A DNA stretch of 64,000 nt, taken from the NCBI GenBank assembly GCA_014773175.1, contig VXCM01002110.1, positions 19,464 to 83,463 of the forward strand. The letters run 5' to 3'. Each line of letters opens with the position of its first letter. Positions within the stretch are counted from its first letter, which is position 1. The translations under genes and the position numbers were made by a program. Under the pieces are notes generated by a model that ran no database searches, was not told where the DNA came from, and worked only from the letters and a program-made list of their open reading frames with translations. Source of the DNA: Lucifuga dentata. Lineage: Eukaryota > Chordata > Actinopteri > Ophidiiformes > Bythitidae. Shown here piece after piece: positions 12,161 to 23,500 of the stretch.

Positions 12161-12981
12161 TTTTCATATACACAATGTTACTGACAATCATTTCCCAAAG
12201 CATACAACTAGAACAGTGAATTAAGAACAGTTTCCTACCTTCCAGAGTATGTGCCCATTGTGCCAAAGTTAAAAATAAATAAATAAAAGAATAATTAAAT
12301 AAATGTGGAATATAAAGAGGAATGCTTAAAAGAATAAATAAATGTGGAAATATAAAGACAAATGTAAAAAAAATACATAAAAGAATAATTATGAACATTT
12401 TTATTTATTTTCACATTTGTTCATTTATTTCTGTATATATTTTTTCATTTGTTTCTGTATTTATTTCTGCATATATATTTTCATATATATTTATTCATTT
12501 TTCCAGTTAGATTTCATATTTATTTCCTTATATATATATTTTTAACCGTTCTATTTATTTAATTTTACATAGTTTGATTTATTTATTTTTATATTTATTT
12601 CCGTATTATTTTCCATATATAATCTTCTATATATTCTTCTACTCTTTTTTTTTGGGGGGGGGGGGGNNNNNNNNNNNNNNNNNNNNNGGAGTGAATGTAT
12701 GCCTCCACCGGGGAATATAGTCCCAAAAGAAGACCTGCGTTTATCGAAAAATATAAACGACTGTGACTTCATAAGGCTGTGTAACTATTAGCAGGTGAAA
12801 CATCAATTTTTAAGGTGGGTGTATCACTTAAATATTTGATTTTGAAAGATTAAGAGATTTTGCAACATATCAGGAAAACTGAAATATGGTTTTGTCCTTT
12901 GGAAAATGATCATCAGTAACATAACATGTATGAAAATTTAATATATTAGGCTCAAACATGCAAAATGGTTGGTATGGTCCT
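12161..12981 (+). repeat. TTAA element, copy D (split by AT-rich insert and gap)
   Basis: Left-half motifs (TTACTGACAATCATTTCCCAAAG, CTACCTTCCAGA) at 12178-12246 and the right half from about 12688 (GGGGAATATAGTCCCAAAAGA) to GGTATGGTCCT at 12981, followed by TTAA. Between them are an A/T-rich tract and the N gap. Confidence 0.75.
12258..12650. repeat. A-rich arm facing T-rich arm (AT microsatellite)
   Basis: AAATA-type repeats (12268-12395) switch abruptly near 12397 to TTTAT/TATAT-type repeats on the same strand (to about 12620), then a T run and G run up to the N gap. The arms are roughly complementary and could fold back. Confidence 0.75.
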
Positions 12982-13154
12982 TTAAGAGCTCTGAACATTG
13001 GGACATTAAGCATTTTTCCTTTCTTACTTTTTGCGACAATTTCTTCTAAAGTATTAATCTCAAGGAAAAAATAAATAGTAGATGCAGTTTGAAATCCAGA
13101 TGGTTCCGAACTACTGTTACTTATAACAAATAAAGAATTATTACTGTCATTTCT

Positions 13155-13270
13155 TCTCGTCAGGGCAGCATGGTGGTGCAGTGGTTTGCAGTGCTGCCTC
13201 ACAGAAAACAAGCTGTGGGTTTGAAGCTCCGTCCTAGTTCTGGTCCATTCTATGGCGAGGACAAATTTCC
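13155..13270 (+). repeat. Interspersed repeat fragment (L2/SINE-like tail)
   Basis: GGCAGCATGGTGGTGCAGTGGTTTGCAGTGCTGCCTCACAG is the opposite-strand counterpart of the CTTGCTGTGAGGC...GAGCCAC tail seen near 10.08 kb. Confidence 0.6.
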
Positions 13271-13278
13271 TCACTTAA

Positions 13279-13770
13279 AGGACTATACTGGTGATTGGTG
13301 ATACCACCCATGTCACCTTATCATTTTCCAAAGCTGTATTCTAGTTTTCCTGTTATTTTTTATTTATTTTTTTTTACAAATCCCCTAATCTTTCAAAATC
13401 AAATGTTCAGGTGATACATCACCATTAAAATTCAACATTTCATCTGCTAACATGTACGCTAAAACTAGGACGGTTGTTTTTATTTCTTGCCAAAAGCCTG
13501 TCCTGGGACTATACGTTTTCTTCTGTACATTTCCATGTTGGACCAGTTAAAAAATAAGAATATTTGGTTTGCTGTGTTGGATTAACTATCTGAGGTACGT
13601 TTCAACTCTCTACAAGTTGAACTGAAAAACTGCAACCAATGGCAATCTGGAAAATAAGTTTAATATTTACCACTCCAGTAATATGTTTTGGAAGATGGTC
13701 AGCAGTAATGTCACTTAAATGTGGACTGAATTTATTGAGCTCAAACATGCAAAATCACTGGTATGCTCCT
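13279..13770 (-). repeat. TTAA element, copy E (diverged, reversed)
   Basis: TTAA at 13275-13278 precedes AGGACTATAC; the right terminus GGTATGCTCCT ends before TTGA. Internal order (TTTCAAAATCAAATGTTCAGG first) shows the reverse orientation. About 490 bp. Confidence 0.75.
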
Positions 13771-14070
13771 TTGAGGAGGGGACTTAAATATAACAATTAT
13801 AGGAAAAAGATAAATTTTGTCAAGGCTTGTTCAGTGTGGAGGTAAGCACTCTAACGTGTCCTTCTAGTCTGTATTTGCCTTTCCTTCCTCATTTCTTAGC
13901 CAAATAACTTCAGATTCACATTTGTTTCAACAAAATCAATAAAGCAGCAATTTAGAAATACTCAGTTGCCATCAGCCTTTGCTTTACCTGTTTCCTGCCT
14001 GTCTGTTCTTTTTAAGTTCAGAGTGGAAGTCAGAATCATGGACCAGCAGTCACATCGAGCTACACTGTAG

Positions 14071-14076
14071 TTTATT
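14071..14076 (-). terminator. rrbp1 polyadenylation signal
   Basis: TTTATT on the plus strand (AATAAA on the gene strand), about 480 bases past the rrbp1 stop codon. Confidence 0.6.
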
Positions 14077-14552
14077 CAGTCATACAAACTCAAATTCATA
14101 CTGTGTTGTTGGCTGCCAGCTATAGAGGGTAGCCGGCGCTAAAGGTATTGCATCATCGGACCATAAAATGTCCCCATCATTCAACCACACAGAAAAGACA
14201 CATACAAAGTAATTGCACAGGTTGATGTACGTTTGACGTACAGTCAGTTTCCCTTTTAACACTGAACTATGGGGAAATGTTTGGGACACAAGGCAGGGGG
14301 GATAAATAACTTCTGACACAGCCAGAACTGTTGATGGAATGTGGGTTTCAAGAACATTTGCAGCAAGACTTTCTATCTAATATTATGCTGAAATGTTCAT
14401 AATATCAAACATTTTGTTTCCTACTGTTGCAACAAATACAAATAACTACAGTACAATAAAGAAATGTTTTGGAATGCATAACTATGGTAACTGTAAGGCA
14501 TATTTGGCAGGTTTTTTTTTTTTTTTTTGTCATTTCCATTGTGAACTTCATC

Positions 14553-17500
14553 TCAGACGGACGTTCCTTCCTTCAGTTCCACATACTCTCCCTCAAAAAC
14601 AGAAACAAGTAAGAAAAAGTGTCAGAACAGATGAGGGGAAGTCTGAAATGTGTGTGATTAGAAGGTGTGGGTGTTCGCTCACCTTTCCTTCCAGGTGTTC
14701 CTGTAGTGTTCGTACTGTGTCTCTCTCTTTGGTCAGCTGCTCCTGAGTAGCTTTGAGAAGCTGCTGGAGCTTGGTGGCTGCCTGGCCAAGGTCTTTGGAC
14801 AGCTTCTTCTCCTTTTCCAGACGCTCCTGTTCCAACAGACAGAGCAAACGTTACTTCTGTGCAGCTTTATCAACGTAAGTGATCACTTTTTTTTTTTTTT
14901 TTTNTTTTTTTTTTTTTTTTTTAAGTTGATGTTATTTATTTCCTTTCTCTTGGCTCATTTCTTACATGTTTCTTTTAATTTGTCCAATCTAGCCTTTAAA
15001 GATTCTGTATTAGATTGTGGGCTCGTTGGTTGGTATACCTTCTAAATTTGATTCACTGGTTGCTGTACCACCTTCTGTTCAATGATATGATCGTCAGACA
15101 ATGTATTCATTGAAAATAGAAAAAAAAAAATCCATAATATTGGTAATTAAGGAAATTCAGTTTATTCCCAAAGCCTAGTCAACACTTGTGTTCAAAAGTT
15201 TGCCACACGTGCTAAAAATGAAGAGAGCTAGCTCTTTGCTTAAGAGAGGTTCCTCGTACATGATGCCAAATAACAGAGTAACAAGAGACTNAGAGCTAGC
15301 TCTTTGCTTAAGAGAGGTTCCTCGTACATGATGCCAAATAACAGAGTAACAAGAGACTTCAGAGACTTTAAAGGTGGTAATAACCATTAGGCCTACTAGC
15401 CTCTGACCTATTAGCCTCAGGACTCCTGCCCTCATGAAGAAAAATCAGGTAAAAGCTAGACTGTGGATTGACCAAAGGGCGACCAAAAGAGCTGAGGTGG
15501 TCTGTCTAAAATGTTACAGGACTTTGACACTAAACCCAAATCAAATTTTCAAGGTGATTAACTCAACTTCAAACACATTCCTGAATCGACATGTTACATG
15601 TTACAGCACCTTGAGCTGAGTGACATCCTCCGTGTCAGCCTGTGCCGACTCTGCAGAATCCTTCAGGAGATCCAGCTGAGCCTGAAGTTCTACAACAGTC
15701 TTCTGAGCCTTAAATATGACAAGAGCATAAATTAAACACTGGCTATGACATTCAAAAGGGCGAGTCAGCAGCATTTATACTGTAGATGCTAATGGCTGCT
15801 ACAAATGTTGACAGGTACCTGCTCAAACTCTTCAGAGAGCTGCTGTCTCTGAGTTACCTCCCCATGCAGCTTCTCAGTCTTCTCATTCAACTCATGCTCG
15901 ACCTGATGGCAGATAAACACAGACAAATGTTGGTCACACATGTATGGAAACATTCTTGTGCTAAAGTAGCGCCGTTCACCCACGCATACAAAAGCTGCTC
16001 AACCTGTACACCGAGTTAGTTTCTTTTCAGACCATTAAAAGTTAAATGACTCGATCAGACGCACATTTTATTGCTGTTAGCAGTCATTCAAAAAAATATG
16101 TGAAGCAGAGGAAGAGAGGGAAGCATGCCATGAAAGGTGAGAAAACAAACAGCTGTTAGAGTCATGTAGAGTGAAGTGCACACAGTGCAAACAATGGTTA
16201 GCATAAACAGCAGCTTGGTCTGGGAAGTACTGGACAGACTGGAAATACGGCTGTTCTTTAACAGAGTCATCTGTCATTCGGTATCTAAATACCGAACATC
16301 CTACCTAAATACTGATGTGGCAACATCCTTGACTGAGGGCTTGGTTTTGGTTTTGACCAGGTCTAAATGCAAGTATGAGGTTGGATTGGAAAGAACACAA
16401 CCAAATATATATAGTGTAAATAAATATGAAAACAAAAATCGGCAAAACAAATTTCTTTTTGAGATTTTCAAGCCAGTTACAGAACTCATGAGGTTTTGTT
16501 TTACAGGCCTAGTCCATGTCCAGTACTCTCCAACAGAAAAGAGAAGGGTGCCCTGTGACCTGTGCACCCTGACCTGACTGGGTTGAGCCTCAGCTGGGCC
16601 ATTCTGTTCTTGCTGAGCCCGCATCGCGACCTCGCCCAACTGCTCTCTGACCTGAAACAGGAAGCCGTCGCTAGTCACTGGTTACATAACCTCCATCCAC
16701 GAATCTCCTTTGTGTCACATGTTGCTGACACCTTCGCTAACTGGCTGTGTTGGTTAAGGTGGGATTTTCACAAATTCCTTCACGTCATCTATTATAAATG
16801 CCTCATCTCTATCTCTCTCAAACCACTCACACTGGGGACTGAACGTGTAAATATTTGATCGATGGGAAAGCAGGTTAAGTCTTCAGGATTACCTGTACAA
16901 GCTCCTCCTTGTGTGCCTGGACCTCCTTCTGGGCCGAGTCCAACTGACTCTGACACTCTGACAGTAGCAGCTTCAGCTGAAGACAGAACACACAGAAGTG
17001 AACACATCTGTTTTTATACCTATTGCTTTAAAGGACCATACCACCCATTTTGCATGTTTGAGCCTAATATATTCAATTTTCATACATGTAATGTTACTGA
17101 CAATCATTTCCCAAAGCATACTACTGGAACAGTGAGTTAAAAATTTTTTTCCTACTTTCCAGACCATCATTGGTTTCAGTTCATTCTGGTACGCTATTAA
17201 AATCAACTTGTTAATTCTTAAAACGTTCTTGGGATAGGTAATCCATCATCATGAACAACACGTATATTCAGGGTTTTTTCGAAGTTTCATCATTTTAGGG
17301 GTTAAGCGCAATAAAAAGCGTGGAGTCTCCACCAGGGAATATAGTCCCAAAAGAAGACCTGAAGTTTATCGAAAAATTTAGATGGCTCTGACTTCATAAG
17401 GCAACTGTTAGTAGGAGAAACGTCTATTTTTAAGGTGGGTGTATTGCTTGCATATTTAATTTTGAAAGATTAAGAGGTTTTGCAAAATATCAGGAAAGCT

Positions 17501-20500
17501 GAAATGTGTATCCTTTGGGAAATGATTGTCAGTAACATTACATGTATGAAAATTGAATATATTAGGCTCAAACATGCAAAATGGGTGGTCCTTTAAATAC
17601 ATTACAAGAGGCAGATGTCCTTCATAGTGTGAAACGTCTGTGCAATTTTGTAGGAAAACACAAATAAAAACAAATATTCTAATAAATACTGTTGGCACCC
17701 AGTCTTATTACTGAATCAATGTACACATCAGGAACTGACCAGACAAAAGGTGTTTTTGGCATTTAAAAAAAATTCTAAGCCTCTTCTTTATAATACTGAA
17801 ATATTGCTAAGAGAATGCAATGCAAACACAGAAAAGATGTGCGTTCATCACATTTGAGATGAACTTGCACATCCTGTGAAAGAAAATGTGCCACACGCAG
17901 AGCCAGTTCCAGTGAAATAACCTGCTCGTGTACCTGTTCAATCTCCTCGGCGTTCCCCTGGCTGTCTAACGCCACGGACTCAGTCTGCTTCTCCAGCTGG
18001 GCCTCCAAAAGCATCATCTGCTCTTTCAGCTGGAGACATCCAAAGAGACACATTTACGTAGAAGAACGCATCTTCTACAGGACTAACACCGAAGGGACGA
18101 TTAAAAGTGTGTGTGGTGAAAATCCCACCTGTTCCACGCTCTGGTTTTCTGTCTTCAAGTTCTCAACAGCTGCCTCCAACATTTGGGCCTTCTCCAAAGC
18201 CTGGGAGGGAGGGAGGGAGGGAGGGAGGGGGAGAGAAAGCCCGTTACTAGTTTATAATACACTCTTGCACATGCTGGTGTGACAAACAGTCAATTAATGT
18301 CAAAGGCACAGGGCTTTCAAGTAGAAATCATCACTCACCACCCTCAGCTGTTCTTCTGAGTCAGCCATCTTGGATTTCCATACCGACTCTTCCTCCTCAA
18401 CACTATTCTGCAGAGCTTTCAGCATTCCTTCCTGAAGGATAAGGTAAATAGGGGGGAATAGAAACACGGGTTTATTGTAATACAATCCAATACAACAGTC
18501 CTGTAATAAATACTAACTTTTGTGAAACTAATCATTTTTATTTGCTGACACTCTGAGGTGTTGATTCAGCTGTATGGTCGTTTTTGAGGCTGGGTTTACT
18601 GGATCATATTGTACCATGTTTCTAATATTATGGCTCATTTGTAAGTGAATAAGACAGACAAAGTACTAGAAGCATCCTTAAATGTAACACAGCCCAATGC
18701 AACACCACCGCAAAGTACAGCCTCAAAGTGTATCATGAAATTGAGTCAACACACAAATGGCTGAAACAGCAGTTTGGGCAAAAACTGAACATTTTAAGTA
18801 AGGCAGTATTTATTACAAGACTGTTTTATTGCACTATGCTACATTGTACAGGTGTTTCTATTTTTCTGGCCACTAAGTGAGTGAGTGTGTGTATGTATGA
18901 ATATATACACAATACATAGAGCGACAGACAAATATTAAAGAACAATAGGTAGAATGATAGACAGATAACACTCAGGCTGTTACCGTTTCAGCTAAGACTG
19001 TCCTGTACTGTTCACATTCAGCTTGCAGAGAGCCGTGGCTCTCCTCAGCCTCCTTCAGTTTTTCAAGCAACTGCTGAAAAGGAACAAAGTGCACAATCAG
19101 AACCTCTTCTACTGGACTAATACAAAAAAAATGTAACAGTATTAAACGTATATAAAGTGTAACAGTATTAAGGGACCATACCGGCGATCGATGTTTGAAC
19201 CCAATATATGCACGTTATGTTACTGACAACATAAAACCGTATTTTAGCTTTCCTGTCATTTTTCTTTTCAAATTCCCTAATTTTTCTAAATCAAATATTC
19301 AGGTGATACATCCTGAAATATACTTTAAAATTCAATGTTTCGTCTTCTAACACTTATGTATGATTGCAGAAGCGACAGTCGTTTAAATTTCTCTGTAAAA
19401 GCCGTCTTCTCCTGGGACTATATCACCTGGCGGAGATATATGTTGTCTTCCATGCAGTTCCATGTTAGATTGGTTAAATAAAGTTACTTCCAAAAATACC
19501 TAATAGACATAATCTTCGCTGTGATGGACTACTTATCTCAAGCATGTTTCCAGTATCAACAAGCTGACTTTTATAGCGTTCTGGAATGAACTGAAACCAA
19601 TGTCAGCCTGGAGGGTAGGAACAAGAATTCTGAAATTTCTTACTAAATTAGAATATTTTTGGGAAATGGTTGTCAGTAACATAACACATATGTGGATTGT
19701 TTGTAATAAGCTCAAACATGCATGATCACCTGTATGGTCCTTTAATAAATGAGGCTTACAGGCAACTCTGTGCTTGGCTGAGACTCCTGGCTCTGTTGGC
19801 TGTGAATGAGAGCCTCCTGGGCTTTCTGCATAAAAACTTCTAACCAGTTGGACTAAGTGAAGGAAAAGCAGCCGTGAATAATTAACGTAACATTATTTTA
19901 CAGAATAATCGTTCAGCAACTGAAATCCCCTTTTCCTACCTGCTCTGCCTCTAGGGGGATCTGTGGGAAGAGTGTCTGAAGAGTTTCTTTGGCTTCAGTT
20001 TGAAATGCTATTAGTTGTACCACTAAGTCCTGTTAAAAAAACGGGACGTGATTAAGAGTGGTGGTAACATTAGTCTTACTCTGTAAGTCTGTGGGATGCA
20101 AACAGTCTTACACCATCGATGGCCGCCTTCTCCCTCACTTGTCCCAGCTCCTCTTGTAGTGATGTGACAGCAGCTTCCTTCTCAGTGAGGCTGGCCAAAG
20201 AATCAAAACAGGCAAACCATAAGCTTGCATTAACAAAACTGAAATTATGCGAGAGTGTATTTTACATGCAAGACTTTATTTACCTGCTCTGTAGTTGTCC
20301 AAGCTCTGCAGAGACATCTGGCTGTTCAAACACAGACCGGAAACACAAAGAAGTCATGACATTGTTTTTGAACTGCAAAGTTGACTGTACAGTACTAAAA
20401 GCATACAAAAACCCACTAAAAGATAAAGCTTACCGGTGTGTTCTTCAGTTGCACCAACTCTTCTTTGAGATTATTAAGTTCGTCCTGAAGTGATGCGACA

Positions 20501-23500
20501 AGGCCGGTATTCTCACTAAAATTAATATGGACACAGGATTTCGATAAAGATAAAAAATTAATAATAGCAAACTAAAGAAATCTTTAAAAGATCTGAGACA
20601 AATAAAAGGCCATTAAAAAGAACCATACCTGTTGTTTCTTTGCTCAAGCTCAACAATAGTGCTCTCCTGCCAGAACAAATTATCTTTGATTAGCAATGCA
20701 ATTGTCCAATTATCTTTATTTCTAAAAAGATTAATAAAAAAGATATTTCTGTTAAATTAAGGTGATATTATTTGGCAGTGAAAGATGTTTTCAATGCTTA
20801 CAGCTGCTTCCTGCTTCATCCGCAGCTGTTTCAGTTCCTCATGGAGCGTGTTCAACTGGTTGTCTCTCTCCTGAAGGCTGCATGAAGGCGAGAGCATTTT
20901 AATCGATGAATGGAACGGCTCTGAACATAATACTGACTTACGCGGGGAGGATCAAACACTTACCTGAGCTTAAGCTGTTCCAGTTCAGCAGCAGTCTCCT
21001 GCCAAATCAAAAATGACAGATGTCTTTAGATATGGTGACGCCTGGTCAGCCGTCCGGCCAATTTAGCAAAGTCTGACAAACGTGCCTCACCTGATCGTCT
21101 TCCTCCTGTTTGCTCTGACTGGCCTCCAGGAGTGAGTTGATGGAGGCCACCTGCTGCTCAAGCTGGCTCTTGTCTGCCTGTGCCTGCTCCAGCTGCAGGG
21201 TGAGGGTGTCCACCTGAGCACAACGCTCCCTGACCTCAGATTCCAAACTTGCCACATGTACCTGAAATTCTGCAGAGACAAAGATCGCTATCAACACACA
21301 ACGAGTTCAATAAATTTTGTGTTTTTCTAAACCCTGCTAAAAAAATACCCAAAAGCAAGCACACTATAAGGCATCTACCATCTCATTTATTTCCTCTTTT
21401 GGTCTTTTAATTCACATGCCAAATCAAGTCCAATGTCTGATAGCAACTAAGATCGGTTTCACTATTTTCTGACCTGAGACTTTGCTGCTTTCCTCCTGGG
21501 CCTTCTCCAAGCTGTCCTGCAGACTGCTGTTTCTGCTCTGTGTTGTCCTGAGCTCCTCACACACCTCCTCCAATCTCCTCTGTAAAGCCTGCTCACTCTC
21601 TGCATGGCTGGCCTGAAAATAAATAAATAAATAAATAAATAATAAAAATGCAGTGACACTTACCAGACACCAGGAGGAAGCAGAGACTCCTAGAGCATGC
21701 TCTTTAAAGGACCATACCATCTATTTTGCATGTTTGAGCCTAATATATTCAATTTTTATACATGTAACATNTAAAGGACCATACCATCTATTTTGCATGT
21801 TTGAGCCTAATATATTCAATTTTTATACATGTAACATAACTGACAAACGTTTCTCAACGCATACTACTGGAACAGTGAATTAATTTTATTTTTCCCTACC
21901 TTCCAGACTGCCATTGGTTTGTTAAACAAAAAAAAGACATTATCAGGATGGTGATTAAGAGTGGTTCATTCTGGTACACTATTAAAATCAACTTGTTAAT
22001 ACTTGAAATGTTCTTGGGATAGGTAATCCATCATCACGAACAAGACGTATATTCAGGGGTTTTTTTTTTATGTAATTTTAGCATTTGAGCTAAATAAAAA
22101 GTAAGTATGTATGTTTCCACCAGGGAATATAGTCCTAAAAGAAGACCTGCATTTATCGAAAAATTTAAATCCCCATGACTTCATAAGGCTGAGTAACTAT
22201 TAGCAGGTGAAACATCAATTTTTATATTTGATTTGAAAGATTAAGAGATTTTGCAAAACATCAGGAAAGCTGAAATACGATTTTATCCTTTGGGAAATGG
22301 TTGTCAGTAATGTAACATGTATGAAAATAGAATATATTAGGCTCAAACATGCAAAATGGCTGGTACAGTCCTTTCGTGACATGAAAGGCAACAGTAGTGT
22401 GTCTATTGACACACTACTTCAGTCACACTATCAAAGGAAACTTCAGTGTATTTCCATTTCTGGAGTATTCTCAAAATATATTTTTCCATACACAAAAACA
22501 TTATTATGTATTTCCTAGATAATTCATTTTGTTTTCCATTGGCCAATCAGAATATCCCTTGTTTTGAGAATAATGTATGACATGAATAAAAGCATAGAAA
22601 GGCCTGAAGTAATGATTATTTCAATTTTTAAGGAATTGTTTTGGATTTAAGGGGGTTTTAATATGATTTGACCATCATACTGGACTTGCAGTTGTAAAAT
22701 GTTGCACAATATTCTACACTGATTATCACAGTTTAACAACACATACAAATTTCACGTGGGTAATTATTGTTAAATTGAGCCTTCAACGTGTTTATATTGA
22801 CTAATGGGCCAAGCCATTGCATGTTGAAAGAGCTTAAACTCCTGGAAGAGATGTTAGTAAATGATTAAACAAAATGAACGCTGTCAGGAAGTGCTGACAT
22901 TCACTCTACATGACCTATAATAGTTCAGACCAGCAGCATCCCATCAGTGGGTGACTGCATGGGCTGACAGTATGCGAGTACAGTAACAGATAAAGTAAGA
23001 CGTGTACTTCATGTTCTGAACTGAAGTGTTTGTGTGTTTGATATATGTCAAACCTTGTCTGCGCTTTTACAGGCCCGTTATAAAGGCTGGCTGGAGCGAT
23101 GCTCGGACATGCACGCATTCCAGCTGCAGCTGAAAAGCATTTTGCCTGCAGCCACATTATTGTATGCCTACATTCCATCCCCTCCCTGGGCTCTGTGATT
23201 ACAAGGCAATTAAACTTCCTATAACATTAGAGGGTCAGAGGATAGGTGGAAAAGATTTAGGCTTGCATTTTGTGGAGACTTAAAAAAAACTAACTGGCAG
23301 CCCATACAGGAAACAAAAAATTCCATTTAAAAACAGTAGTTTTAGGGCTAAAACAATCAAGCAATTGCATCTGTGTGATAACTTAATCGTGTCCGCAGCA
23401 GTCAGAGATCATGCGGTGCTCCCATATGCCGGTCTAACCTGCACCAGGGAGATCTGCTTCTCAGCAGTGGACACCTTGGCCTCCAGCCCTTTCCTGATGT

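Larger units (their letters stand above)
10620..14070. other. Repeat-rich interval between dstn and rrbp1 3' ends
   Basis: The two genes converge here. Contents: AT-rich single-copy-looking sequence to about 12.16 kb, a split TTAA element (copy D), an A/T-rich inverted-arm tract, the 21-base N gap at 12667-12687, an L2/SINE-like fragment near 13.16-13.27 kb and TTAA element copy E. No exon seen. Confidence 0.65.
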
